A stretch of 64,000 nt of DNA from Roseiflexus castenholzii DSM 13941 (GCF_000017805.1 NC_009767.1:1612001-1676000), one strand, 5' to 3'; positions 42,997 through 52,390 are shown, counted from the first letter of the stretch. Made by a program: numbers and translations. Notes: generated by a model not told the origin, from the sequence alone.

Positions 42997-43797
42997 ATGA
43001 GCCAACTGGGCGAGCGGCTGCGCGCAGCTCGCGAAAGCCAGGGCATCAGCCTCTCACAGGCTGCTGCTGAAACCCGCATTCTGCAGCGGTACCTCGTGGC
43101 GCTCGAGGACGGCGATTATCAGAATCTTCCCGGCGATGTGTACGTTCGTGGCTTTATTCGCAACTATGCCGCGTTCCTCGGCTTATCGGCAGACGAGTTA
43201 ATCGATCTGTACCGCTATGAACGCGGACGCACCGACCCGATCCGCATCGTTCCGGCAACGTCGAATCCTCGTGTGCGCGGGTGTATTGCGCCGAGTCTGG
43301 TCGGCGTCTTTTTTGTGGTGCTGGCGCTGGTTGGGGTGACATATCTGGTGTTGAGCGCCACGAATCGGATTGGTGAAAATGCGCAACTCGCCACCATTCC
43401 AACGGCGACGATACCTCCTGCGCCAAGCCCGCTGCCAACGGCGTTGCCAGAAGCGACGCCCGTGCCGATCATTATTCCGGCAACAGCGACGGTTGCTGTG
43501 GCTGGGGGAGTGATCGAACCATCACCAACGTCGACACAGGAGCCAGAGGCGCCGATTGTGCTCGAGGTGCGGATCGATCCGGGTGATAATCCTGGCTCGT
43601 GGCTGGAGATCAAAACCGATGGTGAATCGGTCTTTCGGCGGGTGCTGGCGCCGGGTCGTTCGGTGCGCTTTACCGCCCGCCGCTCAGTGTCGGTGCGTGC
43701 CGGCAATGCGGCGGTTGTGACGGTCGTGATTAACGATCAGGAACGCCGCCTTGGCACGCGCCCCGGCGAAGTGGTGACCTTTGAGTGGCCGCCGTAA
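42997..43797 (+). CDS. RodZ-like protein (HTH, membrane helix, DUF4115)
   Basis: The protein has 266 residues from the ATG at 42997, after CAGGAG. The N-terminal HTH_25 domain (LGERLRAARESQGISLSQAA, YVRGFIRNYAAFLGL) binds MreB in RodZ. One membrane helix follows (APSLVGVFFVVLALVGVTYL, about 105-125), then a Pro/Thr linker, and an outer DUF4115 beta domain (WLEIKTDGESVFRRVLAPG). RodZ links MreB filaments to the wall-synthesis machine; mreB itself is at 21431. The in-frame extension upstream runs through repeat DNA and is rejected. Confidence 0.88.
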   Translation: MSQLGERLRAARESQGISLSQAAAETRILQRYLVALEDGDYQNLPGDVYVRGFIRNYAAFLGLSADELIDLYRYERGRTDPIRIVPATSNPRVRGCIAPSLVGVFFVVLALVGVTYLVLSATNRIGENAQLATIPTATIPPAPSPLPTALPEATPVPIIIPATATVAVAGGVIEPSPTSTQEPEAPIVLEVRIDPGDNPGSWLEIKTDGESVFRRVLAPGRSVRFTARRSVSVRAGNAAVVTVVINDQERRLGTRPGEVVTFEWPP

Positions 43798-43811
43798 GCG
43801 GGAGGTGTCCG

Positions 43812-44309
43812 ATGCCTGCTGAAAGCACATTCGATATTGTCTCCGATTTCGAGCGTCAGGAATTGGTCAACGCCATTGATCAGGCGCGGCGTGAGGTTGC
43901 CACGCGATATGATTTGAAAGACACTAAAACCGAGATTGTTTTGAGTGAGAAGGAACTGACCATAACGACCGAATCGGAGATGCATCTTGCCGCAGTGCGC
44001 GATCTGGTTCAGACGAAAGCGCTGCGGCGCAATCTTTCGATTAAGATCTTTAAGTTCGGTCCGGTTCAGGAAGTGAGCGGCGGTCGGGTGCGGCAGGTTG
44101 CAACATTACAGCGCGGCATTCCTGAAGATGTGGCAAAAAAATTGGCGAAACTCATTCGCGATCATTTTCCGAAAGTGCAACCGCGTATTCAGGGGGATGC
44201 CTTGCGCGTTGGGAGCAAAAGTCGTGATGAGTTGCAGGCGGTGATTCGTCTGGTGAAAGAACGTCAGGATGAATTTGATATTCCGCTTCAGTTTACCAAC
44301 TATCGTTGA
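43812..44309 (+). CDS. YajQ-family nucleotide-binding protein
   Basis: The protein has 165 residues from the ATG at 43812, with GGGAGGTG upstream. It covers the full YajQ/DUF520 family: STFDIVSDFERQELVNAIDQARRE at the start, ATRYDLKDTKTEI, and KLIRDHFPKVQPRIQGDALRV near the end. Some homologues bind cyclic di-GMP or nucleotides. It follows the RodZ-like gene by 14 bp, and its stop is directly followed by the rimO start, so the three form an operon. Confidence 0.92.
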   Translation: MPAESTFDIVSDFERQELVNAIDQARREVATRYDLKDTKTEIVLSEKELTITTESEMHLAAVRDLVQTKALRRNLSIKIFKFGPVQEVSGGRVRQVATLQRGIPEDVAKKLAKLIRDHFPKVQPRIQGDALRVGSKSRDELQAVIRLVKERQDEFDIPLQFTNYR

Positions 44310-45758
44310 ATGATGAAAGTTCATATTATCACCCTTGGGTGCCCCAAAAATCAGGTCGATAGCGAGGGTATGAGCGGCATTCTGGCAGCGCAGGGGCATA
44401 CGCTCGCTGCAAGCGCCGATGATGCCGATGTCGTGATTGTCAATACCTGCTCGTTTATTGCAGCGGCGCGGGAAGAAACGCTGGCGGTGCTGCGCGATGT
44501 CGCTGCGTGCAAAACGCCCGAGCAGCGCCTGGTGGCTGCCGGTTGTATGGCGGAAAGTCATCGCGCAATCGTTGCAGCCACGCCAGGAGTCGATGCGACT
44601 CTCGGTACGCGCGAATGGACGCGCATTGCTGAGGTGGTTGAGACATTTCAGCCCGCGGCGACGATGGCGCCGCTCAATGCTGCCTCCGCGCGCGAGATCA
44701 TTCCGCTCACCAGCGCCGGTGTTCCATCTCCTGCTCCGCACGACCTGAGCGTGCCAGGCGCCTACGCCGACTGGCGCACGGCGCCGATCCGCCGCCGCGC
44801 CGTCGGTCCTTCGGCATATCTGAAGATTTCCGATGGGTGCAATCTGCGTTGTGCGTTCTGCACCATTCCGTCGTTCAAGGGCGATATGCGCTCCAAAGCC
44901 ATAGGGGCGATCCTCGGTGAAGCGCAGGAACTGGCAGCGGCGGGCGTGAAGGAGATTGTGCTGGTGGCGCAGCATCTGACCGATTATGGGCGTGATCTGG
45001 GACTGAAGGATGGTCTGGCGATCCTGCTCGACGAGATCTGCGCTGTGCTGCCGGAGAATGTCTGGGTGCGCTTGATGTACGCTTACCCGCACGGGATCGG
45101 TGAGCGCCTGATCGCAACCATGGCGCGCCATCCGCAGATCTGCCATTATCTGGATATGCCGCTCCAGCACGCGCATCCAGAGACGCTGCGCCGGATGCGG
45201 CGCCCGCCTGACACGGATCGCACCCGGCGGTTGATCGATGACCTGCGCGCGGCAATACCCGACATCGCCATTCGCTCGACGTTCATCGTCGGTTTTCCCG
45301 GCGAGACCAACACTGAGTTTCGGGCGCTGCTGGCGTTCCTCGAGGATGTGCAGTTTGATCGGGTCGGCGTGTTCCGCTATTCACGCGAACCGGGAACGCC
45401 GGCCGCCGCTTTGCCCGATCAGTTGGCGCCTCGGATCATCGAGCGTCGCTGGCATGAGATCATGCGGCTTCAGCAGCGAATCTCGCGCGAACGCAACCGG
45501 CGCTGGCTCGGGCGCGTCGTGCGTGTGCTGGTTGAGGGTCAGGGGCAGACCGACGATGGGCGGATGTTGAGCGTCGGTCGGTCGTTCCGTGATGCGCCTG
45601 AAGTCGATGGACAGGTGTTGTTCTGGGGCGCAGCAACTCCTGGCACATTCGTCGATGTGCGCGTGACACAGGCGCTCGATTATGACCTGTGGGGCGATGT
45701 CGTCGGCGTGCTCGACGGTGAAGAGAGGATTGTGAAGTGCATCCAGAGCGTTGGATAG
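44310..45758 (+). CDS. rimO: Ribosomal protein S12 methylthiotransferase RimO
   Basis: The protein has 482 residues. The MTTase domain has the three Cys of the first iron-sulfur cluster (TLGCPKNQVDSE, NTCSFI, AAGCMAE). The radical SAM domain has CNLRCAFC (CxxxCxxC), and a TRAM domain ends the protein. TLGCPKNQVDSE is the RimO form rather than MiaB. It adds a methylthio group to an Asp of S12. A linker of about 60 residues between the first two domains is longer than average. TGA of yajQ abuts the ATG. Confidence 0.94.
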   Translation: MMKVHIITLGCPKNQVDSEGMSGILAAQGHTLAASADDADVVIVNTCSFIAAAREETLAVLRDVAACKTPEQRLVAAGCMAESHRAIVAATPGVDATLGTREWTRIAEVVETFQPAATMAPLNAASAREIIPLTSAGVPSPAPHDLSVPGAYADWRTAPIRRRAVGPSAYLKISDGCNLRCAFCTIPSFKGDMRSKAIGAILGEAQELAAAGVKEIVLVAQHLTDYGRDLGLKDGLAILLDEICAVLPENVWVRLMYAYPHGIGERLIATMARHPQICHYLDMPLQHAHPETLRRMRRPPDTDRTRRLIDDLRAAIPDIAIRSTFIVGFPGETNTEFRALLAFLEDVQFDRVGVFRYSREPGTPAAALPDQLAPRIIERRWHEIMRLQQRISRERNRRWLGRVVRVLVEGQGQTDDGRMLSVGRSFRDAPEVDGQVLFWGAATPGTFVDVRVTQALDYDLWGDVVGVLDGEERIVKCIQSVG

Positions 45759-45794
45759 AGCGCCCGGCTATCATTCACAATCCTCTTCTTCTCT

Positions 45795-46214
45795 TCAAGC
45801 GGCAATACGCGCCTGGATGGTCTGCTGGATGCGCCGCAGTTCTTTGGGGTTTCGCCGCGCGAGATAGTCGATCATGTAATCGATGGCAGTCGTGCTGTAG
45901 TCGTCGAGCAAACCGTCGAGCACCTGCTGCACCACCATCGTGACGAAATCCGACTCGGTGATCGCCGGCGTGTACACATAGGCCAGCCCTTCGCGATGGC
46001 GGCGCAGTACACCCTTCTCGGCAAGGCGGCTCATGGTCGTCATCACCGTGGTGTAGGCGATCTCACGTTGCTGTGACAGTTTGCGATGGACTTTCTTGAC
46101 TGTGCTGCGCTCATCCTGCCAGATAATCTGCATGATGTCCGTCTCGAGCGGTCCGAGCACCTTGACGAGTCCATCCTTGGTCGGGCTGAAGCGAAAGCGC
46201 ATGTTCAGCGGCAT
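45795..46214 (-). CDS. BlaI/MecI-family repressor
   Basis: The protein has 139 residues from the ATG at 46214 (AAAGGAG eight bases upstream). The winged helix typical of BlaI is clear: LGPLETDIMQIIWQDERSTVKKVHRKL, then AYTTVMTTMSRLAEKGVLRR. The C-terminal dimerisation helices follow. No BlaR1-type sensor protease gene is adjacent. It is divergent from the prenyl synthase gene, so it may regulate itself and that gene. Confidence 0.88.
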   Translation of the reverse strand: MPLNMRFRFSPTKDGLVKVLGPLETDIMQIIWQDERSTVKKVHRKLSQQREIAYTTVMTTMSRLAEKGVLRRHREGLAYVYTPAITESDFVTMVVQQVLDGLLDDYSTTAIDYMIDYLARRNPKELRRIQQTIQARIAA

Positions 46215-46311
46215 CGACGCTACTCCTTTCGGTGGCGTTAGTGGCGCTACGGGCAGTGCCGACGAGCGCCGATAAAGTACTGACGATAGCGGGTGCGCTC
46301 TACTCATATGC

Positions 46312-46340
46312 AGTGTACTAACGCCGCGCGCAAACCTCAA
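46312..46340 (-). promoter_or_regulatory. Promoter of the BlaI-like gene
   Basis: TTGAGG and TACACT are separated by 17 bp on the minus strand, about 98 bp before the start codon. The 167-bp shared gap with the divergent prenyl synthase gene also holds the palindrome AGTACT at 46277. Confidence 0.5.
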
Positions 46341-46381
46341 GAGCAGCGGATTACCGACTGGTTACATAAGATTACGGCAGG

Positions 46382-47407
46382 ATGACACCTATGAAGCACG
46401 CAGATGAGCGAACGGCAATCGAGGCTGCGATGCGCGCGGCGTTTCCGCAGGCGGATGAGCGCGTGGCGCGATTCTATGCCATGCAGGAGTATCACCTGGG
46501 ATGGCGCGATGAAGACTTGCAGCCAGCGTCGTTCGCTCCAGGCAAACTATTGCGTCCGCGTCTCTGCCTGCTGAGTTGCCGCGTCGTTGGCGGTGATCCG
46601 CGTGATGCGCTGCCGCTGGCGGCGGCAATTCAATTGCTCCACGACTTTTCGCTGATCCACGATGATATTCAGGATCAGAGCGATACCCGGCGTGGCCGCC
46701 CGACAGTCTGGAAATTGTGGGGGCTGGCGCAGGGGATCAATACGGGTGACGGAATGTTTACAATTGCGCACCTGGCGCTTCATCGTCTGTCATTGACCGG
46801 CGTGCCCCCGGCAACGGTTCTTGATGTGCTGCGACGCTTTGATGAGACCATCCTGACGATCTGTGAAGGACAGTTTCTCGATCTGAGCTATGAAGGAAAT
46901 CTCCAGATCGACGAGAGTGCGTACCTGGCGATGATTGAACGCAAGACCGCAGCGCTGATCGCGGCATCGGCGGAACTTGGCGCGCTCGTTGGCGGCGCCG
47001 ATGAAGAGACGATCCAGGCGCTGTTCGACTTTGGGCGCGCCCTCGGGCTGGCGTTTCAGATCGAGGATGATGTGCTGGGAATCTGGGGCGACCCGGCGGT
47101 GACCGGTAAGCCGTTCGCGGCGGACCTGCACCGGCGCAAGATCAGCCTGCCGGTGATCCACGCGCTGACGACATCGCCGGATCGGGCATTTTTGAAGAGT
47201 CTGTATGCGCAGGCGGCGCTCGATAATGACTCCGTGCGTCAGGTATTGGCGATTCTCGATGCTGCCGGGTCGCGTGTGTACGCCGAAACAACCGCCGCCG
47301 CCTATCACGGCGAGGCGTTTGCGGCGCTTGATCGCGTTCAGGGCGATGCAACGGCGCTCGAGGAATTGCGCGCCATCGCCACGAGTCTGCTCGGCAGGCG
47401 CGCGTGA
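46382..47407 (+). CDS. Polyprenyl (geranylgeranyl-type) diphosphate synthase
   Basis: The protein has 341 residues. First Asp-rich motif LIHDDIQDQSDTRRGRPT, second FQIEDDVLGIWGDPAVTGKP (with the last Asp of DDxxD changed to Gly), and GKLLRPRL for diphosphate binding. It makes a C15-C20 or longer isoprenyl diphosphate, probably for carotenoid, quinone or bacteriochlorophyll tails. ATG 46391 is an alternative start with AGG better spaced. It stands alone on the plus strand. Confidence 0.9.
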   Translation: MTPMKHADERTAIEAAMRAAFPQADERVARFYAMQEYHLGWRDEDLQPASFAPGKLLRPRLCLLSCRVVGGDPRDALPLAAAIQLLHDFSLIHDDIQDQSDTRRGRPTVWKLWGLAQGINTGDGMFTIAHLALHRLSLTGVPPATVLDVLRRFDETILTICEGQFLDLSYEGNLQIDESAYLAMIERKTAALIAASAELGALVGGADEETIQALFDFGRALGLAFQIEDDVLGIWGDPAVTGKPFAADLHRRKISLPVIHALTTSPDRAFLKSLYAQAALDNDSVRQVLAILDAAGSRVYAETTAAAYHGEAFAALDRVQGDATALEELRAIATSLLGRRA

Positions 47408-47509
47408 GTCCGGCGCCCGTCGGTTGCGGTTCCATCCGGGCACGCCGACGTCCCACGCCTCCCGCTATCGTCGGGGCGGGTTCCATGTGTCCGCCCGCTG
47501 TGGCGCTTA

Positions 47510-47679
47510 TACCAATGACGATTGACGATGCCGCATGCTGGTCATTCCGCGCGCAGCGACGGGTCATGCCGCGCCCTTCGCTTCGCTCAGGGTAAACGCA
47601 GCGCGGAATCTGAGCGGGTCGCGCACGACCCCTTGCTCTGCTCGGGGTGACCATGCCGGATGGTCACATGTGATCGGTA
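47510..47679 (+). mobile_element. MITE-like interspersed repeat, copy E
   Basis: Starts TACCAATGAC and ends GTGATCGGTA (two changes); core with GGTCATTCCGCGCGCAGCG and CCCTTCGCTTCGCTCAGGG. It lies between the prenyl synthase gene and the DUF11-like gene. The rest of 47408-47778 shows nothing recognised. Confidence 0.8.
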
Positions 47680-47778
47680 TTACGGGGACGCGCGACAATA
47701 GCGTATCCGCATGGGGCGCAGGGTGGGGCGTCTCTGCCTTTTTCCCCACAGGCGCCCGGGGGATTGAGGACCTCCCAG

Positions 47779-48639
47779 TCAAGGGTTGACAGTCGTCACC
47801 AGGTCCAGCCACGACGCTGCATATGATCCTATATGCGGCGCCGCTGCTGGCGCTTGTGTCGGTGCATCGATGGGGGCTGCCGATTCCGGATCAGTGGCGC
47901 CGACCATGGCGCTGGCAGCGCGCGAGAGCGGCGCTGTAACCGGAGGCGGAAAGATTGTGGCGGTTGGACGTGGCGCACGAGAAAGCACGGCGCCTGTGCG
48001 CAATGCAGCGCGTGACTCTGGCGCATCAGGAGGCAGCGCCGCATCAGCGGACGGCGCTTCAGGGGATGGTGGAAGCGTAGCGACCGGTGCAGACATCGAA
48101 GGCGGCGGTGCGACGACACGCACCGCCACCCGCTCTGACGCAGCGGTAAAATCCCGGTCGTCTTGAGCCAGTGCCTGCCCAATCAGCAAAGAGTTGGGGG
48201 CAACCGTGGCGGATGCGCGCACAGTGATCAGAATCGTCGCCGGTTCCTGCGCCGTCACCTGCACCGTGCACATGATCATCCCCGTCCCGGTGCACGCCCC
48301 CGACGCACTCTCGATGCCGATGACCTCAACCCCGCGATCCAGCATATCGCGCACTTCGATACGCGCCTGATCGCGGTTGCTGGTGATGCGCAATGTGTAG
48401 GTAAACGATTGACCTGGCAGCACTGCATCGGTTGAGGCGGTCTTGGTCAATGTTAACGGCGCCGATCCGATCGCGAGAGTGGTGTGCTCCGGTGTGGGTG
48501 TTGATGTTGGCGTTTGCGACGCTTCACCCTGATCGGCAGCGGTAACGCCGTGTGCGATGATTGCCAGGCAGAGGAGCAGAGTCGTTATGCAGAATCCGAC
48601 CAACCGGTGTCCGGCAGAATGACGCGCCGCTGACATCAT
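47779..48639 (-). CDS. Secreted DUF11-like protein
   Basis: The protein has 286 residues from the ATG at 48639 (or 48636), with AAAGG upstream. Signal peptide (GFCITTLLLCLAIIAHGVTA). A DUF11-type beta domain follows a Thr/Pro linker: LTLTKTASTDAVLPGQSFTYTLRITS and RDMLDRGVEVIGIES. The last 110 residues are Pro/Ala-rich and low in complexity (PSPEAPSADAALPPDAPE). A surface-stalk role is plausible; there is no enzymatic motif. Confidence 0.75.
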   Translation of the reverse strand: MMSAARHSAGHRLVGFCITTLLLCLAIIAHGVTAADQGEASQTPTSTPTPEHTTLAIGSAPLTLTKTASTDAVLPGQSFTYTLRITSNRDQARIEVRDMLDRGVEVIGIESASGACTGTGMIMCTVQVTAQEPATILITVRASATVAPNSLLIGQALAQDDRDFTAASERVAVRVVAPPPSMSAPVATLPPSPEAPSADAALPPDAPESRAALRTGAVLSRAPRPTATIFPPPVTAPLSRAASAMVGATDPESAAPIDAPTQAPAAAPHIGSYAASWLDLVTTVNP

Positions 48640-48802
48640 GAGAGCCTTTCTTCTAGAGGACACGCGCAGCGCGCCCGTTCGATGACAGTGCATCATAAGC
48701 CACAAACATGCACAACACCATCCGTGGATGTATCATAGCACCGATTGTGCGGCGCCATAACAGCGCGTTTATGACAATTCGCTCTCAGATGATGCTCTGG
48801 AT

Positions 48803-49960
48803 ATGAACATTGTGTTGCTCAGCGCCGAATATCCTCCTCTACCCGGCGGCGTCGGCGATTACACCCGCAATCTGGGGATGGCGTTGCTTCAGCGTGGTCA
48901 TGCAGTGACGGTGTTGACCGGCATCGCAGACGGCGCGGATGATCGGCAGCCGGTGCGCGTCGTCCGGTTGCCGCTGCGCCAATGGGACTGGCGCTGCTGG
49001 CGGGTCGTGCGCCGAGCACTGAACGATCTGAAGCCGGATGTGCTGCATCTTCAATATCAGACGGGCGCATATGGGATGCATCCGGCGATCAACTTCCTCC
49101 CCTGGCGACTGCGCCTGGAGGCGAACCGTCCGCGTCTCGTCGTGACTGCGCACGATCTGTTGCCGCCCTACCTGTTCCCGAAGGCGGGTCCGCTCCGCGA
49201 TTGGGTGACACAACGGCTGATGCTCGACAGCGATGCTGTGGTGGCGACGAACGACGCGGACGAGGCGCAACTGCGGCGGTGGGGAGCGGGGCAGGGACAT
49301 CACTCGCTGGCGGTGATCCCAATTGGCGCCAACGTTGCGGTTGCGCCGCCGCCGGGCTGGGATCGCCAGGAATGGCGCGCACGCCTGGGGATCGCGCCGG
49401 AGATGATGCTAATTGCCTATTTTGGGTTGATTTCACGGAGCAAAGGGGTGAACACGCTCATCGAGGCGCTGGCGCGTCTGCCGGAGACGTTTCGCCTGCT
49501 CGTGATCGGCGGCGAGGCGACAGCGCCGCAGGATCGCATGTATGCGGAGGAGGTGCAGCGGCAGATCACTGCGCTTCGCATGAACGAGCGGGTGACGATC
49601 ACCGGATATTGCGACGAAGCGACGGTGTCGGCGCACCTGCTGGCGGCGGACCTGGCGGCGCTGCCCTTTACTGACGGCGCTTCCTTTCGGCGCGGTAGCC
49701 TGCTGGCAATGCTGGCGCACGGCGTTCCGACGATCACGACGCCGGGAAGCGCATCACTTTGTGATCAAACGCATGTGGTGCTGACGCCGCCTGATGATCC
49801 CGCGGCGCTCGCTGCCGCCATTGAGCGACTGGCGCATGATCCGGTGCTGCGGGAGCGTCTGAGCGCCGGGGGCGCGGCGCTGGCAGGACGGTTTTCCTGG
49901 GAAGTGATCGCTCGTCAGCACGAGGAGTTGTACCACGGGTTGCGCAACGCGCGGGGGTAG
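48803..49960 (+). CDS. Family 4-type glycosyltransferase
   Basis: The protein has 385 residues. GT-B fold: AEYPPLPGGVGDYTRNLGMAL at the N-terminus, VLHLQYQTGAYGMH, then IAYFGLISRSKGVNTLIEAL and GASFRRGSLLAMLAHGVPTI in the donor-binding half. The EX7E-like region reads DGASFRRGSLLAML, so the first Glu is not conserved. It probably transfers a hexose in a surface glycan pathway. Single-gene unit; the ribosome site is weak. Confidence 0.88.
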   Translation: MNIVLLSAEYPPLPGGVGDYTRNLGMALLQRGHAVTVLTGIADGADDRQPVRVVRLPLRQWDWRCWRVVRRALNDLKPDVLHLQYQTGAYGMHPAINFLPWRLRLEANRPRLVVTAHDLLPPYLFPKAGPLRDWVTQRLMLDSDAVVATNDADEAQLRRWGAGQGHHSLAVIPIGANVAVAPPPGWDRQEWRARLGIAPEMMLIAYFGLISRSKGVNTLIEALARLPETFRLLVIGGEATAPQDRMYAEEVQRQITALRMNERVTITGYCDEATVSAHLLAADLAALPFTDGASFRRGSLLAMLAHGVPTITTPGSASLCDQTHVVLTPPDDPAALAAAIERLAHDPVLRERLSAGGAALAGRFSWEVIARQHEELYHGLRNARG

Positions 49961-49967
49961 CGCATGA

Positions 49968-50190
49968 CTAGAAGTCGTCTCAAAAATGGTAACATATAGT
50001 CATCTGGGTGGAGAGGTGACTACAGCATGGACTTGACGGACGAACAGTGGAATCTCATCGCCCCGCTTATCCCCCCCGCTTCGTCGAACCGACGGCCGAG
50101 TCCGCCCACGCCGCCATCCACGCGAGGTGATGAACGGCATCCTCTGGGTCATGCGCACCGGCGCCGCTTGGGCCGACATGCCAAGCCGAT
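49968..50190 (+). pseudogene. IS5-family transposase N-terminal remnant (DUF4096)
   Basis: An IS-end-like sequence GAAGTCGTCTCAAAAATGG lies at 49971-49989, and an ATG at 50027 opens MDLTDEQWNLIAPLIPP, the DUF4096 start of IS5-type transposases. A shift in the C7 run near 50073 and a second shift before VMNGILWVMRTGAAWADMP break it. The similarity stops at a TA at 50190, where an IS630-type element appears to have inserted. The catalytic part is gone. Confidence 0.7.
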
Positions 50191-50515
50191 ACCAAACGAT
50201 TATAGACAGGCCGCATGGTAGGCCTGGACGAGATAGGGGTATCCGGCCAGGGATTTGAGGGCAGCCGGGCGGTACTGTGCCAGCTGGGCAATCAGATCGT
50301 CTTCAAGCGCCTCGATATGGGCGAAGCGCTGCCAGGCGAGCTTGCTTCGCAAGTCCTGCCAGACGCGCTCGGCAGGATTGAGCTCGGGGCATCGCGGTGG
50401 TTGGAACAGCAGCCCAATGTTCTCGGGTATCCGTAACGACTGCGCAGTATGGGCGTCGGCGTTGTCCATCAACAGGATGTTGAATCTGTCGGGGTACGCC
50501 TTGGCGAACTCTCCC
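50190..50515 (-). pseudogene. IS630-family transposase C-terminal remnant
   Basis: About 105 C-terminal residues remain: ILLMDNADAHTAQSL carries the second Asp and PPRCPELNPAERVWQDLR the catalytic Glu of the DDE_3 domain. The 5' part is cut at 50515 by a MITE-like repeat. The other half is not found beyond it. The element tip at 50190 reads TACCAAACGATT next to a TA. Confidence 0.8.
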
Positions 50516-50659
50516 AATGACGATTGACGATGCCGCATGCGTGTCATTCCGAGCCCTTCGCTTCGCTCAGGGTAAACGCAGCGCGGAATCTGAGCGGGAC
50601 GCGCACGACCCCTCGCGCTGCTCGGGGTGACCATGCCGGATGGTCACCGGTCATTGGTA
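50512..50659 (+). mobile_element. MITE-like interspersed repeat, copy F
   Basis: The left end is altered (TCCCAATGAC); the right end is GTCATTGGTA. It truncates the IS630-type transposase gene. The 94 bp to the next copy hold a decayed piece of the GATCGCCACG repeat seen at 35385. Confidence 0.75.
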
Positions 50660-50752
50660 GAAGAAGAACCCATCCGCGCCAATCCGTCGCATCCGCGTCC
50701 TATTGGTGGAGCACACGGATCGCCACGAGTCGGGACGGATGCCCACGGATAA

Positions 50753-50943
50753 TACCAATGACGATTGACGATGCCACATGCGTGTCATTCCGAGCGCAGC
50801 GACGGGTCATTCCGAGCGCAGCGACGGGTCATTCCGAGCGCAGCGACGGGTCATTCCGAGCGCAGCGAGGAATCTAAGCGGGACGCGCAAGACCCCTCGC
50901 GCTGCTCGGGGTGACCATGCCGGATGGTCACCGGTCATTGGTA
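50753..50943 (+). mobile_element. MITE-like interspersed repeat, copy G, with four internal units
   Basis: 191 bp, ends TACCAATGAC and GTCATTGGTA. The GTCATTCCGAGCGCAGCGAC unit is present four times in a row, so this is the longest core seen. It abuts the stop codon of the MFS exporter gene. Confidence 0.8.
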
Positions 50944-52377
50944 TTATCCCCGCGTCTGCGCCTGCTGCACCGCTTCGCGCTGCTGTTCCCCCGATGGCTG
51001 CCCGCGCACCAGAGTCGGCACGATTGCAATGGCTGCCAGGAACGCTGCAACCAGCATGGCGTCGTGCAAGCCGGCGACCAGCGCAAATGGCGGCGCATCG
51101 GTCACCGGTTCATACGACTGCCCGGCGGCTGCGATCACGCGCGTTGCCCAGATAGCGCCCGCAATGGCGACTCCGGTCGTTTGCCCCAGGGTGCGCATCA
51201 CTGCCAGCAAACTGCCCGCAACACCGAGATTGGCGCGCGGCACGCTCCCCATGATCAGGCTGTTGTTCGGCGACTGGAAGAGACCAAACCCGGCGCCGAT
51301 CACCATCAGGCGCAACACAACATCCATTTGCGCGCTCTGGGTGGTCAGTGTCGTCATGCTCAACAGACCGGCGGTGGTCAGCGCCAGCCCGATAATCCCC
51401 AACCAGCGCGCGCCGAACCGGTCCGACAGTCGTCCACTGATCGGCGACACGAGCGAGAGCACCAGCGGCGAGGCGATCAGGGTCAGCCCCGTCGTTTGCG
51501 GCGAGTAGCCGAGCGCCTTCTGAAGGTAGTAGGGGATCAGGAGGAAGTTGAACGCGCCTGCCAGGAAGATCAGGAATGCGGCGATCAGACTGAAACTAAA
51601 CGCTGGCGCGCGGAACAGGCGCAGGTCGATCATCGGCGCTGTGGCGCGGTATTCCCACCACACAAAGCCGACCAGCAACGCGCCGCCGCTCCCCAGCGCC
51701 GCCAGCGTGCGCCAGTCCGTGAAGCCCCATACCTGCCCCTCGGTGAGCGCCAGCAGCACGAGCAGCAGCCCGATGCCCAGCAACCCTGCGCCGACGAGAT
51801 CGAATGTCTGCGTCGTGCGGATGCGGTCGGTAGGCAATGCGCGCACCGCCAGCGCAATGGCGCCGATGCCGATCGGAATATTGACATAGAAAATCGCCTG
51901 CCAGCCGACCGCGCTGATCAGCGCTCTGCCCAATACCGGACCGGTCAGAATGCCGGCGGCAACTGCCGTGCCGATATAGCCAAGCGCCTGACCGCGCTGT
52001 GAAGGCGGGAAGGCTTCCACCAGCAGTGCTGCGCCAACCCCTTGAATCATTGCGGCGCCAATGGCTTGCAGCACGCGAAAACCGATTAGCGCGTTGATGT
52101 TCCACGACAGCCCACACAACGCCGAACTGATGGTGAATACGACAAAGCCGATCAGATACACGCTCCGCTTACCGATCATATCACCCAGCCGCCCCATGCT
52201 CGGCAGCAGGCAGGTGATCCCCAACAGATATGCCAGCACCACCCATTCGACTTCGTGCAACCCGGCGCCAAACGAATCCTGCAACGTTTTGAGCGCAATG
52301 TTGACGATTGAGCCGTCGATGGTGCTCATGAATACGCCGGTTGCCACTGCCAGCAGCGCCCACCATTTGCGTTCCAT
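50944..52377 (-). CDS. MFS drug exporter, DHA2 (14-helix, EmrB/QacA type)
   Basis: The protein has 477 residues from the ATG at 52377. There are about 14 hydrophobic segments. Motif D1 is present (STIDGSIVNIALKTLQ), motif A (GRLGDMIGKRSVYL) and motif C-like glycine-rich stretch (GTAVAAGILTGPVLGRAL). Proton-driven multidrug or metabolite export from the cytoplasm is inferred. It is 13 bp downstream of the Era gene and probably co-transcribed. The C-terminal residues (EQQREAVQQAQTRG) abut the copy G repeat, which supplies the stop region. Confidence 0.9.
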   Translation of the reverse strand: MERKWWALLAVATGVFMSTIDGSIVNIALKTLQDSFGAGLHEVEWVVLAYLLGITCLLPSMGRLGDMIGKRSVYLIGFVVFTISSALCGLSWNINALIGFRVLQAIGAAMIQGVGAALLVEAFPPSQRGQALGYIGTAVAAGILTGPVLGRALISAVGWQAIFYVNIPIGIGAIALAVRALPTDRIRTTQTFDLVGAGLLGIGLLLVLLALTEGQVWGFTDWRTLAALGSGGALLVGFVWWEYRATAPMIDLRLFRAPAFSFSLIAAFLIFLAGAFNFLLIPYYLQKALGYSPQTTGLTLIASPLVLSLVSPISGRLSDRFGARWLGIIGLALTTAGLLSMTTLTTQSAQMDVVLRLMVIGAGFGLFQSPNNSLIMGSVPRANLGVAGSLLAVMRTLGQTTGVAIAGAIWATRVIAAAGQSYEPVTDAPPFALVAGLHDAMLVAAFLAAIAIVPTLVRGQPSGEQQREAVQQAQTRG

Positions 52378-52390
52378 CGAGAAATGCTTT

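Noticed and set aside
50200..50634. Complete small transposase gene starting in repeat copy F
   Set aside because: The first 40 residues are repeat-derived; only the C-terminal DDE part is transposase, so it is a remnant.
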